Shown here: one piece after another, positions 1 through 7,996 of the stretch | How the letters are laid out: each line of letters opens with the position of its first letter | Numbering within the stretch: the first letter of the stretch is position 1 | Source of the DNA: Mycobacterium sp. | Lineage (GTDB): Bacteria > Actinomycetota > Actinomycetes > Mycobacteriales > Mycobacteriaceae | Length of the DNA: 37,403 nucleotides | NCBI GenBank assembly: GCA_026393245.1 | Contig: JAPLAO010000160.1 | Span: 1-37,403, forward strand | Reading direction: 5' to 3' | Made by a program: the position numbers and the translations under genes | Notes under the pieces: generated by a model | Seen by the model: the letters and a program-made list of their open reading frames with translations, nothing else | Databases searched by the model: none | What the model was told of the DNA's origin: nothing

Positions 1-2
1 TC

Positions 3-208
3 ACCGCCGTGAAGACTCGCGTCGTGCCTGCGGCCGTGAGCGCGGCGACGACCGCGCTGAGGACCGCGGGCACCGTCGTCGGGCTCTACAGCGGCCACAG
101 CGTGAAGTACACCGGACCGCAGCTTAGGGGCGTCAACCTGGGCGGCTGGCTCGTCCTCGAGAAATGGATGGAGCCGTCGGTGTTCGCCGGCACCGGCGCC
201 GAGGACGT
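3..208 (+). pseudogene. Fragment of a GH5 glycoside hydrolase (exo-beta-1,3-glucanase type)
   Basis: The plus frame opening at the window edge reads RGVNLGGWLVLEKWMEPSVF and then AGTGAED. RGVNLGGWLVLE is the N-terminal signature of glycoside hydrolase family 5 exo-beta-1,3-glucanases, and in that family it is normally followed by W-x-x-P-S-x-F. The frame then changes abruptly into sequence that makes sense only as the opposite-strand VanZ-like gene. No catalytic glutamates or remaining barrel are present. The residues before the motif (TVVGLYSGHSVKYTGPQL) could be the end of an upstream domain. The fragment is therefore at most about 65 codons of a roughly 350-500 residue enzyme. It is either a contig-end chimera or a real rearrangement, and no function is expected here. 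Confidence 0.6.
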
Positions 209-524
209 CGGCGACCCAGTCGCCGATATCCCCGCCGGTGCGGCCAGGCGTCAGTGCCTGCAGCGTCTCGTCGACGATGCCGAAGGCGGCGACCAGTGCG
301 ACGGCGAGGACGATCCGGCCGGCGACGGGAGCCGGTGGACGCGATAGGCGCAATACGCCGGCCGCCAGCCAGCCGCCGACCCCATAGGCGAGGAAATGAT
401 TGATCTTGTCCCAGGCGATGAACGCCGCGTGGGGCAGTTCCTGCGGGGTCAGCGAGGACAGCCACAGGATGCCGCCGGCCCAGCAGAGCAGAGCGAACCA
501 GAACAACCAGGTGATTCGCGTCAT
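200..524 (-). pseudogene. VanZ-like integral membrane protein, 3' end lost at a junction
   Basis: The minus-strand frame starting with ATG at 524 is missing from the ORF track because it runs off the window. It reads MTRITWLFWFALLCWAGGIL, then DKINHFLAYGVGGWLAAGVL, then a hydrophobic helix ending GIVDETLQALTPGR, then GDIGDWVADVLGA. The D-K-x-x-H-x-x-x-Y, D-E-x-x-Q and D-x-x-x-D-x-x-G-A pattern is that of VanZ-like membrane proteins. They have about four membrane segments and an unclear role; the VanZ name comes from teicoplanin resistance. After VADVLGA the frame stays open to the edge but turns into Arg/Pro/His-rich sequence with no membrane segment, opposite the GH5 motif, so the last helix is lost. 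The start overlaps the lhr stop as ATGA, so the two genes are translationally coupled. Confidence 0.65.
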
Positions 525-3500
525 CGCAATCGAAGGCCGCGCGGGGTCCGGCTGAAGCCCGCGGCCAGCAGCGCTTCGCCCGTGTCGCTGTGGGCGACCT
601 CCAGGGCCGAGAGCCCGTCGATCTTCTCGATCACCATGGCGCTCACGCGGCCCGCGGTGACAAGTTCGGCCAGCGCCGCTGCAGCGGCCCGGTGCGCGTC
701 AGCATCGCGGCTGAAACTAAGTAGCGACCGACCGCCGCGCTCGCAGTACCAAACCAGTTCGCCGTCGACCAGGACGACCAGTGCGCCGGCCTTGCGGCCC
801 GGCCGATGGCCTCCGTCACCGGCGGGCCAGGGCAGCGCGGTGCCGTAGGGGTTGGCGGGGTCGGCCGCGGCGAGCACGACGGCGTCGTACTCGGTCCGGT
901 TGGAATCGACGCCCTCGGCGTAGCCGCGCAGCCGATCAACGGTCGCCGCGACAGCGAATTGCGCGCCGCCCAGGGATTCTACGAAGTAGCCGCGTTGGCA
1001 GCGGCCGGATTCCTCGAAGGCACTGAGCACCTTGTAGAGCGTGGCGAATCCACCCGGCACCCCCTCGGCGGTCACGGCTGTCCTGGTGAGTACGCCGTAA
1101 CGGTTCATCAGCAACTCTGCGGTGAAGTGTGCTCGCACCGTGGAGTCTGGTTCGCGGGCCGATACCGCTGACCAGCGCCCGGCGACGGTGGGATCCGTGG
1201 ACCGGCCCTGCGGTTGGGCAATTGCGTAGCGGCTAAGTCGCGGGACGCGGCGGTGCCGATGGGCCGGCGTGGAAGGGCGTCGTGCGCCCGGTCTGCGGCC
1301 GCCAGTGAGTATGGCGCGCACCGGGGCGAACGTGTCGCCGGTGACCCACCCGGCCCAGATCAGTTCCCAGAGAGCGTCTTTGACCGACTCGTCGTTCGGG
1401 CTGAGTTCAGCAAGCTGTCGAAAGAAGTAGGCGCCGCGTGATTCACCCGGATGGCCGAGCACGTCGAGGATCGCGCGGTGCGTGTCGGTGAGGTCGAGTT
1501 CGGCGGGAGCAGCCGACGTCATGGCCGCGGTGTCGGCGTGGTGGAATGTCACCCAGCCGTCGCTGCCGCCGATCGCCCCCGCACCCGACCAGGTGACTTC
1601 GCCGGAGGTCAGGAGTTCGTCGAGCATCGCCGGTTGGTAGCCGCGGACCCGTGGCGCGAATATCAGTGATTCGATGGCCGATGCGGGCATCGCAACCCCG
1701 GCGAGTTGGTCGATGACGGCGGCCAGTGCGTCCACTCCGGATCCAGCCGCACTGCCGACCTGCTGCCAGGCCGGCAGGAAACGCGCGTAGGCGCGGGTGC
1801 TGACCGGCTCCACCTGGGCGCGCAGCGCGGCCAGTGATCGCCGACGAAGGATCCGCAGAACCTCGGCATCGCACCACTGATCGCCACCCGCCGACTCCGC
1901 CGGCGCGTCGATGAACTCGCCGCGAACGAGTTTGGTGGCCAACGACATCCGGCTCAGCGCATCGGCAGCCACCCGGCGGCCCAGCCCGAACCGCTCGGCG
2001 GTCTCGGCGGTGGTGAACGGCCCTCGGGTGCGGGCGAAGCGGCCGAGCAGTTCGCCCAGCGGATCTGCCACCTCCTCGGTGAAACCGGCTGGCACACCCA
2101 TCGGTACGGCCACCCCCAGCGCGTCACGTAGGCGCCCGATGTCCTCGATGGCCACCCACCACCGTTGTCCCGCGTAGGACACCGGCAGCACCCGCTTGGC
2201 GGTGTGCAGTCCGTCTAGCCACGCGCCGACATCGGAAGCCGTTGAGCGAAGGGCGATCTCGTCTTCGGTGAGCGGCCCGAGCAGTCGCACCAGGTCGGCT
2301 ACGCCCTCGGCGTCGCGGGCCCAGCGATCCTCGGTCAGGTGTTGTAGCTGCCGTCCCGTCGCGGCAACGACATCGGCGTCGAGCAGTTCGCGCAACTCCA
2401 CCCGGCCCAGCAGTTCGGCCAGCAGTGCGGTGTCCAATGACAGTGCTGCCGCGCGACGTTCGGCCAACGGGCTGTCGCCCTCGTACATGAATGCCCCGAC
2501 ATAGCCGAACAGCAGCGAGGCGGCGAAGGGTGACGGCGTTGGAGTCTCGATTTCGAACATCCGCACGCGGCGACCGGCGATGCGGGCCATCAGATCGATC
2601 AGGGCGGGTACGTCGTAGACGTCCTGCAGGCATTCCCGCACCGTTTCGAGCACGATTGGGAATTCGGGATACTTGCGCGCCACGTCGAGCAACTGCGCGG
2701 CGCGTTGGCGTTGGTGCCACAGTGGTGCCCGCTTGCCGGGATGGCGCCGAGGCAGCAGCAGGGCGCGCGCTGCGCACTCGCGGAACCGGGAGGCGAACAG
2801 TGCCGAGCCGCCCACCTCCGCGGTGACCAGGGGTTCGATCTCGTCGGGTTCGAAGACGAAGATCTCCGCGCCCGGTGGCGTGTCATCGGTGTCGGGCAGG
2901 CGGACCACGATGCCGTCGTCTGAGGCCGTCGGCTTCTCGTCGATGCCGTAGCGCTCGAGCAGTCGCCGGCCCACGACCAATGCCAGTGGGCCGTTGACCC
3001 GCAGGCCGTACGGCGAGTGCAGGATCACCCGCCAGTCGCCCAGCTCGTCGCGGAACCGTTCGACGACGAGCGTGGTGTCGCTGGGCACCACGGTTGTCGC
3101 CGCACGCTGATCGGTGAGGAGTCGCCACAGGTTGTCGCCGGCGTAGTCAGCGACACCTATTGCAGCGCAGCGGTCATCGAAGTCGGCGCGATCCAATCCG
3201 GACAGCTCGCCGGTGAATCGACCGATCGCCGCGCCGAGTTCAGCAGGCCTTCCCACGGCGTCGCCGCGCCAGAACGGGAGCCGCGCTGGAACGCCGGGTG
3301 CGGGCACGACCAGCACCCGATCATGGGTGATCTCGGTGATACGCCAGCTCGTTGCGCCGAGGGCGATGACGTCGCCGGGCCGGGACTCGTAGACCATCTC
3401 CTCGTCGAGTTCGCCGACCCGCGAGGGCTTTTCGGTTGCCAGATACACCGCGAACATGCCACGGTCTGGAATTGCGCCGCCGGAGGTGACGGCCAGTCGT

Positions 3501-4960
3501 TGCGCGCCGGGTCGGCCGGTCAGGGTGCCGGTGTCGCGGTCGTAGACCAGGCGGGGCCGCAGTTCGGCGAAGTCGGTCGACGGGTATTTGCCACTGAGCA
3601 GGTCCAGTGTTGCCTCAAATGCACTCCGGGGCAGCGTCGCGAACGGGGCGCTGCGCCGGACGGTGTCGAACCACTGCTCGGCATTCAGTGGATCGATGGC
3701 ACACGCTGCCACGGTGTGTTGGGCCAGGATGTCCAGGGGGTTGGCCGGCACGCGCATGGTCTCGATCTCTCCGGCGGCCATCCGTTGCACACTGACCGCG
3801 CAGCCGATCAGGTCGGTGCGGTGCTTGGGCAGCAACACCCCGCGGGAGATCTCGCCGACCTGGTGGCCGGCCCGGCCGACCCGCTGCAGACCGCTGGCCA
3901 CCGACGGCGGTGCCTCGACCTGGATGACGAGATCGACTGCGCCCATGTCGATCCCAAGCTCGAGGCTCGAGGTCGCCACAACTGCTTTGAGTCGCCCGGT
4001 CTTGAGTTCATCTTCAACCTGGGCGCGCTGCTCCTTGGACACTGACCCGTGGTGCGCGCGGGCCAGGGGTTCGATGAGTTCGGCACCGGAACGTTCGGTG
4101 CCGATCTCGTTGATCCGGGCTGTCAGTTTCTCGGCCAGCCGACGTGAGTTCGCGAAGACGATGGTGGACGAGTGCGCCTCGATCAGGTCAACGATGCGCG
4201 CCTCGACATCGGGCCAGATGGTGTTGTTCTCCATGTTGGCCATATCCGGCACCGGCACCTGCACGGCAAGGTCGAATGTCTTGGCGGACGGCGGGGCGAC
4301 GATGGTTGCCGGTCTTCCCCCGGTCAGGAACCGGGCTACCTCTTCGGGTGGGCGCACGGTCGCCGACAAGCCAATGCGCTGGGCTGGTGTGGCCAGCAGC
4401 GCATCCAGGCGTTCCAGCGAAAGAGCTAGGTGCGCGCCTCGTTTGGTGCCTGCCACCGCGTGCACCTCGTCGATGATCACGCATTGCACGTCGGCCAGGG
4501 TGTCCCGGGCCGCCGAGGTGAGCATCAGGAACAGCGATTCGGGTGTGGTGATCAGGATGTCGGGTGGATTGGCGAGCAGTGCGCGGCGCTGGGCCGGGGG
4601 GGTGTCCCCGGAACGAACGCCGACACTGATCGTGCACGCCGACGCACCGTCCCGGTCGGCGATTCGGGAGATGCCCGCCAGCGGAGTGCGCAGGTTGCGT
4701 TCGACGTCGACGGCGAGTGCCTTCAGGGGCGAAATGTAGAGCACCCGGGTGCCGGTGCCGGGCTCATGGGCCAGCCGGTCGATCGCCCAGAGGAACGCCG
4801 CCAGCGTCTTGCCGGATCCGGTCGGGGCGACCACCAGGGTGTGCTCGCCGTCGCCGATTGCCAACCAGGCTTGCTCCTGGGCCGGGGTGGGCGCGGCGAA
4901 GGTGCCGGTGAACCAGTCCCGGGTCGCGGGCGCGAACCGGGCCAGCGGGTCGATGTTCAC
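521..4960 (-). CDS. lhr: ATP-dependent helicase Lhr (large helicase-related protein)
   Basis: Superfamily 2 helicase of 1479 residues, close to the usual full-length mycobacterial Lhr (about 1500). It is a 3'-5' translocase that unwinds duplexes, with a role in DNA repair. Residues 45-52 are the Walker A motif APTGSGKT, motif Ia is YISPLKAL near 74, TTPESL is near 138-143, and the Walker B box DEVH is at 164-167. The second RecA domain carries ATSSLELGIDMG and the arginine-finger motif QRVGRAGHQ. A winged-helix and beta-barrel core follows to about residue 860, then the long Lhr-specific C-terminal region. The start is GTG at 4960, giving MNIDPLARF, which leads directly into the helicase domain; CAGGGG just upstream is a weak ribosome site. 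A VanZ-like gene overlaps the stop. The P450 operon ends 60 bp upstream on the same strand. Confidence 0.95.
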   Translation of the reverse strand: MNIDPLARFAPATRDWFTGTFAAPTPAQEQAWLAIGDGEHTLVVAPTGSGKTLAAFLWAIDRLAHEPGTGTRVLYISPLKALAVDVERNLRTPLAGISRIADRDGASACTISVGVRSGDTPPAQRRALLANPPDILITTPESLFLMLTSAARDTLADVQCVIIDEVHAVAGTKRGAHLALSLERLDALLATPAQRIGLSATVRPPEEVARFLTGGRPATIVAPPSAKTFDLAVQVPVPDMANMENNTIWPDVEARIVDLIEAHSSTIVFANSRRLAEKLTARINEIGTERSGAELIEPLARAHHGSVSKEQRAQVEDELKTGRLKAVVATSSLELGIDMGAVDLVIQVEAPPSVASGLQRVGRAGHQVGEISRGVLLPKHRTDLIGCAVSVQRMAAGEIETMRVPANPLDILAQHTVAACAIDPLNAEQWFDTVRRSAPFATLPRSAFEATLDLLSGKYPSTDFAELRPRLVYDRDTGTLTGRPGAQRLAVTSGGAIPDRGMFAVYLATEKPSRVGELDEEMVYESRPGDVIALGATSWRITEITHDRVLVVPAPGVPARLPFWRGDAVGRPAELGAAIGRFTGELSGLDRADFDDRCAAIGVADYAGDNLWRLLTDQRAATTVVPSDTTLVVERFRDELGDWRVILHSPYGLRVNGPLALVVGRRLLERYGIDEKPTASDDGIVVRLPDTDDTPPGAEIFVFEPDEIEPLVTAEVGGSALFASRFRECAARALLLPRRHPGKRAPLWHQRQRAAQLLDVARKYPEFPIVLETVRECLQDVYDVPALIDLMARIAGRRVRMFEIETPTPSPFAASLLFGYVGAFMYEGDSPLAERRAAALSLDTALLAELLGRVELRELLDADVVAATGRQLQHLTEDRWARDAEGVADLVRLLGPLTEDEIALRSTASDVGAWLDGLHTAKRVLPVSYAGQRWWVAIEDIGRLRDALGVAVPMGVPAGFTEEVADPLGELLGRFARTRGPFTTAETAERFGLGRRVAADALSRMSLATKLVRGEFIDAPAESAGGDQWCDAEVLRILRRRSLAALRAQVEPVSTRAYARFLPAWQQVGSAAGSGVDALAAVIDQLAGVAMPASAIESLIFAPRVRGYQPAMLDELLTSGEVTWSGAGAIGGSDGWVTFHHADTAAMTSAAPAELDLTDTHRAILDVLGHPGESRGAYFFRQLAELSPNDESVKDALWELIWAGWVTGDTFAPVRAILTGGRRPGARRPSTPAHRHRRVPRLSRYAIAQPQGRSTDPTVAGRWSAVSAREPDSTVRAHFTAELLMNRYGVLTRTAVTAEGVPGGFATLYKVLSAFEESGRCQRGYFVESLGGAQFAVAATVDRLRGYAEGVDSNRTEYDAVVLAAADPANPYGTALPWPAGDGGHRPGRKAGALVVLVDGELVWYCERGGRSLLSFSRDADAHRAAAAALAELVTAGRVSAMVIEKIDGLSALEVAHSDTGEALLAAGFSRTPRGLRLR

Positions 4961-5020
4961 CCCTGCAGCCTGCCAGGTGCCGCGCCGATGCCGCGAGCGT
5001 GCGTGCTCGTTCGGGGCGGG

Positions 5021-6298
5021 CTAGTCAATGGTGGCGTAGTCCACCCAGAGGTGTTGCGGCCCGCGGAAGACCTGGTTGTGCCGGTACGGCGGCGGATCCA
5101 CCACCAGTCGCGGCGAGCGCACCCGACGCAGGAAGACCTCGAGGGCGAGGTTGACTTCCAGCCGGGCCAGCGGGCCACCCATACAGGTGTGAATGCCGCT
5201 GCCCCAACCGAAGTGCTCGTTGTCCTCGCGTAGTGGGTCGAACCGGTCCGGGTCTTCGAACCGGCGCGGGTCGCGGTTGGCCGCAGCGTAGATCAGGTGC
5301 ACCGCGGACCCGGCCGGGATCCAGGTGCCGCCGATCTCGATGTCGGCGGTAGCGCTGCGGCTGGGGAAGAACTGCACCGCCGACTGCAGCCGTTGCACCT
5401 CCTCGATGGCGCGCGGGATCAACTCCGGCCGTCCGGCGAGAAGGTCCCACGAACCGGGGTTGCGCAGCAGTGTCATCACGCAGTTGGTGATGGTGTTGAC
5501 CGTGGAGTCGTGACCGGCCACCAGCAACAGCAGTGCGTTGGCGGTGGTATCGGCCACCGACATCGGGCCATCGGGTCCGTCGTCGTGCAGCAGCGCCGAG
5601 ATCAGGCCCTCGCCGGGTTCGCGGGCATAGCGGGCCACCAGGTCGCCGAGATAGCCGGTCAGTTTCGTGGTGCTGTCGGCGGCCTTGAGCGCCAACACTT
5701 TTCCCTCGTCGGTGTCGGCTTCGGGCCCGAGGTCCGAACCCTTCATGAAGTCGAAGATCCAGCCGTGGAACGTCGCCTCGTCGGCCACCGGAACCCCGAG
5801 AATCTGACAGATCACCGCGACCGGGATCGGGTAGGAGAAGTCATCCACCACATCCAGGCGCGTGCCGCCGCGGGCTGCGATCGTGTTTAGTAGGTCGCCT
5901 GCCAGGGCCGTGATGAAGGGTTCCATCGTCGGGATCACACCGGGGGAGTGTGGCGGCAGAAAATGACGCGACACCTGCCGGCGCATGACGTCATGTTTCG
6001 GCGGGTCGGAGGTGAGGATAGTGGCGCCGGCACCGTAGGCCTTCATATGCTCGGCACCTGGCTCCGGGGCCGGTGGTGGTTGGTCCTTCTCGCCGAACAT
6101 GCCCGACGGGCTTCGGGTGATGTCGGAACTGATCCGCGGGTCATGCGCCAGCGCCAGCAGTTCCGGATAGCCGGTGACGACGTAGGTCCGATCGGAGACC
6201 TTCGCCACCGGCGTCTGGCGCAACTCGTCGAAGAACGGGTACGGGTTAGGCCGGTGAGCGAACTTCATCGCCTCGATCCAGGCGGTTGCGGCATCCAT
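5021..6298 (-). CDS. Cytochrome P450
   Basis: Soluble bacterial class I cytochrome P450 of 425 residues, a normal length. The oxygen-activating I-helix motif AGHDST is at 261-266, the ExxR pair is E300/R303 in EVQR, and the heme-ligand loop WGSGIHTCMG places the cysteine thiolate at C372. It would hydroxylate a small or lipid substrate using electrons from a ferredoxin. The ferredoxin reductase and ferredoxin genes lie immediately upstream on the same strand, with a 29-bp gap to the reductase, so all three redox components appear to be one operon. The substrate cannot be read from the sequence. A similar P450-reductase-ferredoxin arrangement is known for mycobacterial CYP147-type fatty-acid hydroxylases, but I cannot assign the family without a search. 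The start ATG at 6298 gives MDAATAWIE. Confidence 0.92.
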   Translation of the reverse strand: MDAATAWIEAMKFAHRPNPYPFFDELRQTPVAKVSDRTYVVTGYPELLALAHDPRISSDITRSPSGMFGEKDQPPPAPEPGAEHMKAYGAGATILTSDPPKHDVMRRQVSRHFLPPHSPGVIPTMEPFITALAGDLLNTIAARGGTRLDVVDDFSYPIPVAVICQILGVPVADEATFHGWIFDFMKGSDLGPEADTDEGKVLALKAADSTTKLTGYLGDLVARYAREPGEGLISALLHDDGPDGPMSVADTTANALLLLVAGHDSTVNTITNCVMTLLRNPGSWDLLAGRPELIPRAIEEVQRLQSAVQFFPSRSATADIEIGGTWIPAGSAVHLIYAAANRDPRRFEDPDRFDPLREDNEHFGWGSGIHTCMGGPLARLEVNLALEVFLRRVRSPRLVVDPPPYRHNQVFRGPQHLWVDYATID

Positions 6299-6327
6299 GG
6301 TCTTCGTAACTCCTGCTCGTGGCTCAG

Positions 6328-7743
6328 TCAGCGGCTGCGGGGCCGGAATTCGGCGTGGCGGTCGGTGGGGTCATGCCCGGTGAGCACGACATCGGGATTG
6401 CCGGACGGTTCCCGGGGATCGGGGAATCGGGCCGGCATCACCTCGTGGTCCACCGGTTGGTCATAGCCGGGCGGCGGTGGCGGGAACGGCGCGGACCGCT
6501 CGATCAGCGAGGCGTAGTAGGGCAGCCACTTGCCGTGGTTGAACGTCACCGCGCCGACGATGCGGCCGTTCTTGCCGTACGCGGCGGCGAACCGGCGCTC
6601 CTCCGGTGAGCCCTGAGTGAAGACGATCTCGTCGCCGAACGAACACACTCCGACGCTCTTGATGTTCACCCCGAACTGGCCGGACCAGAATGACGGCAGC
6701 GGCAGGTGCGGGCGACGGCCCACCTCCAGATTGAGCATGTTGTTGGCGGCGACCTCGGCGCCGAGAACCGCGTTATCCCAATGCTCCAGCGCTAGGAACT
6801 CGTAGCCGTACAACACATGCGGAGCGCGGGCGACGTCACCGGCCACAAAGATGTGGTCGGTCACCACGCCGTTGATGTCGAAGGCGCGGCAGCCGGCGTC
6901 GCAGCCCACGCCCCACTGGCCAGCCGCCAGGCCGGCGCCGTCGAGCCATTCCACGTTGCGGATCGAGCCCAGCGACGACGCCACCACGTCGACGTCGAGC
7001 ACAGTCCCGTCCGACAGTGTCGCCGAGCGGACGTGGCCGGAGTCGTCGCCGTGCAAGGCCGTCACCGAGGTGCCGACGCGCAGGTCCACCCCGGCGTCGC
7101 GCATCATGGACGCCGCGATGTCGCTGATCACCCCGCCCAGCGCGCCCTTGAGAGGGCCGCTGCCGCGTTCGGCCACCGTCACCGGAAGGTCCAGATCGCG
7201 GCACACCGAGGCGATCTCCGAGCCGACGAACCCCGAGCCGACGATCAGCACGCGGTTGGGTTGTGCCTTGAACGCGGCGGCCAGTGCCGCGGCGTCCTCC
7301 ACGGTACGGACGGTGAACACGCCCTGCAGCGCGGCCTCTGCCGGGTTCGGCCACGGCCGCGCCCGGGTTCCGGTGGCGATCAGCAACCGGTCATAGCCCA
7401 CCTCGTCGCCATTGCCCAGTTTCACCACATGGTTGATCCGGTCGAGGCTCACCGCCGCCACGCCGAGTTTCCAGTCGGCATCCACCCGGCGCAGCCGGGG
7501 CAGTTTGGTGTGATCGGCCGGCACCCAGCCCTTGAGTACCTGCTTGGACAGCGGCGGGCGGTCATAGGGTTCGTGCGGCTCGTCGCCGATAATGGTCAGT
7601 GATCCTTCGAAACCCAGCTCCCGCAACGCGTCTGCGGCACGCAGCCCGGCCAGTGAGGCGCCCACGATGACGATGCGGCCCTCGGCGCGGAACTTCCTGA
7701 CGATCTCGTCGAACGAGTAGATCCCGCGCAGCCCGGATGTCAC
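6328..7743 (-). CDS. FAD-dependent ferredoxin reductase of the P450 operon
   Basis: Pyridine-nucleotide/FAD reductase of 471 residues that passes electrons from NAD(P)H to the neighbouring ferredoxin and on to the P450. The first Rossmann motif GASLAG (28-33) binds FAD and the second, GSGFVG (169-174), binds NAD(P)H. IFVAGDVA is the second FAD contact, and the C-terminal FWSGQFGVNIKSVG matches the dimerisation/interface domain of rubredoxin/putidaredoxin reductase-type enzymes. About 20 residues precede the usual start of the FAD motif; this extension is short and could be tested by N-terminal sequencing. The GTG start overlaps the ferredoxin stop as GTGA, so translation is coupled. The C-terminal tail is Pro/Arg-rich and probably disordered. 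Confidence 0.92.
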   Translation of the reverse strand: MTSGLRGIYSFDEIVRKFRAEGRIVIVGASLAGLRAADALRELGFEGSLTIIGDEPHEPYDRPPLSKQVLKGWVPADHTKLPRLRRVDADWKLGVAAVSLDRINHVVKLGNGDEVGYDRLLIATGTRARPWPNPAEAALQGVFTVRTVEDAAALAAAFKAQPNRVLIVGSGFVGSEIASVCRDLDLPVTVAERGSGPLKGALGGVISDIAASMMRDAGVDLRVGTSVTALHGDDSGHVRSATLSDGTVLDVDVVASSLGSIRNVEWLDGAGLAAGQWGVGCDAGCRAFDINGVVTDHIFVAGDVARAPHVLYGYEFLALEHWDNAVLGAEVAANNMLNLEVGRRPHLPLPSFWSGQFGVNIKSVGVCSFGDEIVFTQGSPEERRFAAAYGKNGRIVGAVTFNHGKWLPYYASLIERSAPFPPPPPGYDQPVDHEVMPARFPDPREPSGNPDVVLTGHDPTDRHAEFRPRSR

Positions 7744-7955
7744 TTGGTGTCCCGATCGGCCGGCGGATCAAGCTCCAGGATGATGGCCTGCACCGGGCAG
7801 GACGCCGCCGCCCGCAGCACTTGCTGACGCTGCGACTCGTCCGGGTTGGGGTCGTAGGTGACGGCTTCCTCGCCGTTGAGTTGCAGCACATCGGGCGCTA
7901 GGGGAATGCACTGCGCATACCCCTGGCACTTGTTGAGATCGATCACCAGACGCAT
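7740..7955 (-). CDS. Single-cluster [3Fe-4S]-type ferredoxin
   Basis: Small acidic ferredoxin of 71 residues and the first gene of the P450 operon. Cluster ligands are C10 and C16 in CQGYAQC and C53 in SCP. The spacing C-x2-Y-x2-C...CP has a non-cysteine residue (Tyr13) where a [4Fe-4S] ferredoxin has its extra cysteine. This is the mycobacterial P450-partner type, usually carrying a [3Fe-4S] cluster, although the residue at this position is known to vary and may tune the potential or cluster. It feeds electrons to the P450 encoded two genes downstream. The ATG at 7955 has no Shine-Dalgarno, but a TAGGCT hexamer lies 7 nt upstream, suggesting leaderless translation of the operon mRNA. Confidence 0.93.
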   Translation of the reverse strand: MRLVIDLNKCQGYAQCIPLAPDVLQLNGEEAVTYDPNPDESQRQQVLRAAASCPVQAIILELDPPADRDTK

Positions 7956-7962
7956 ACCTGCG

Positions 7963-7968
7963 AGCCTA
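7963..7968 (-). promoter_or_regulatory. Putative -10 box of the ferredoxin-reductase-P450 operon
   Basis: Minus-strand TAGGCT followed by 7 nt and then the ferredoxin ATG. This spacing would put the transcription start at or next to the A of the start codon. It matches the leaderless pattern seen at several other genes here and is identical to the birA hexamer. No strong -35 is visible. Confidence 0.45.
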
Positions 7969-7983
7969 GTGAATCCAGGCGGC

Positions 7984-7989
7984 CATAAT
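7984..7989 (+). promoter_or_regulatory. Putative -10 box of the epoxide hydrolase gene
   Basis: CATAAT lies 7 nt before the ATG at 7997, and no ribosome site is present between them. A transcript starting at the ATG would be leaderless. The box is only about 15 bp from the divergent ferredoxin -10, so the two promoters share one 41-bp intergenic region and their -35 regions overlap the opposite promoter. Confidence 0.5.
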
Positions 7990-7996
7990 CAGGCCC

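Noticed and set aside
3017-4739. Long plus-strand ORFs (342 and 383 aa) opposite lhr
   Set aside because: They are antisense shadows of the lhr coding sequence; the translations are Arg/Ser/Ala/Pro-rich with no recognisable domain, while lhr motifs are perfect on the other strand.
6817-7602. 261-aa plus-strand ORF opposite the ferredoxin reductase
   Set aside because: His/Gly/Arg-rich antisense shadow; the reductase on the other strand has clear FAD and NAD motifs.
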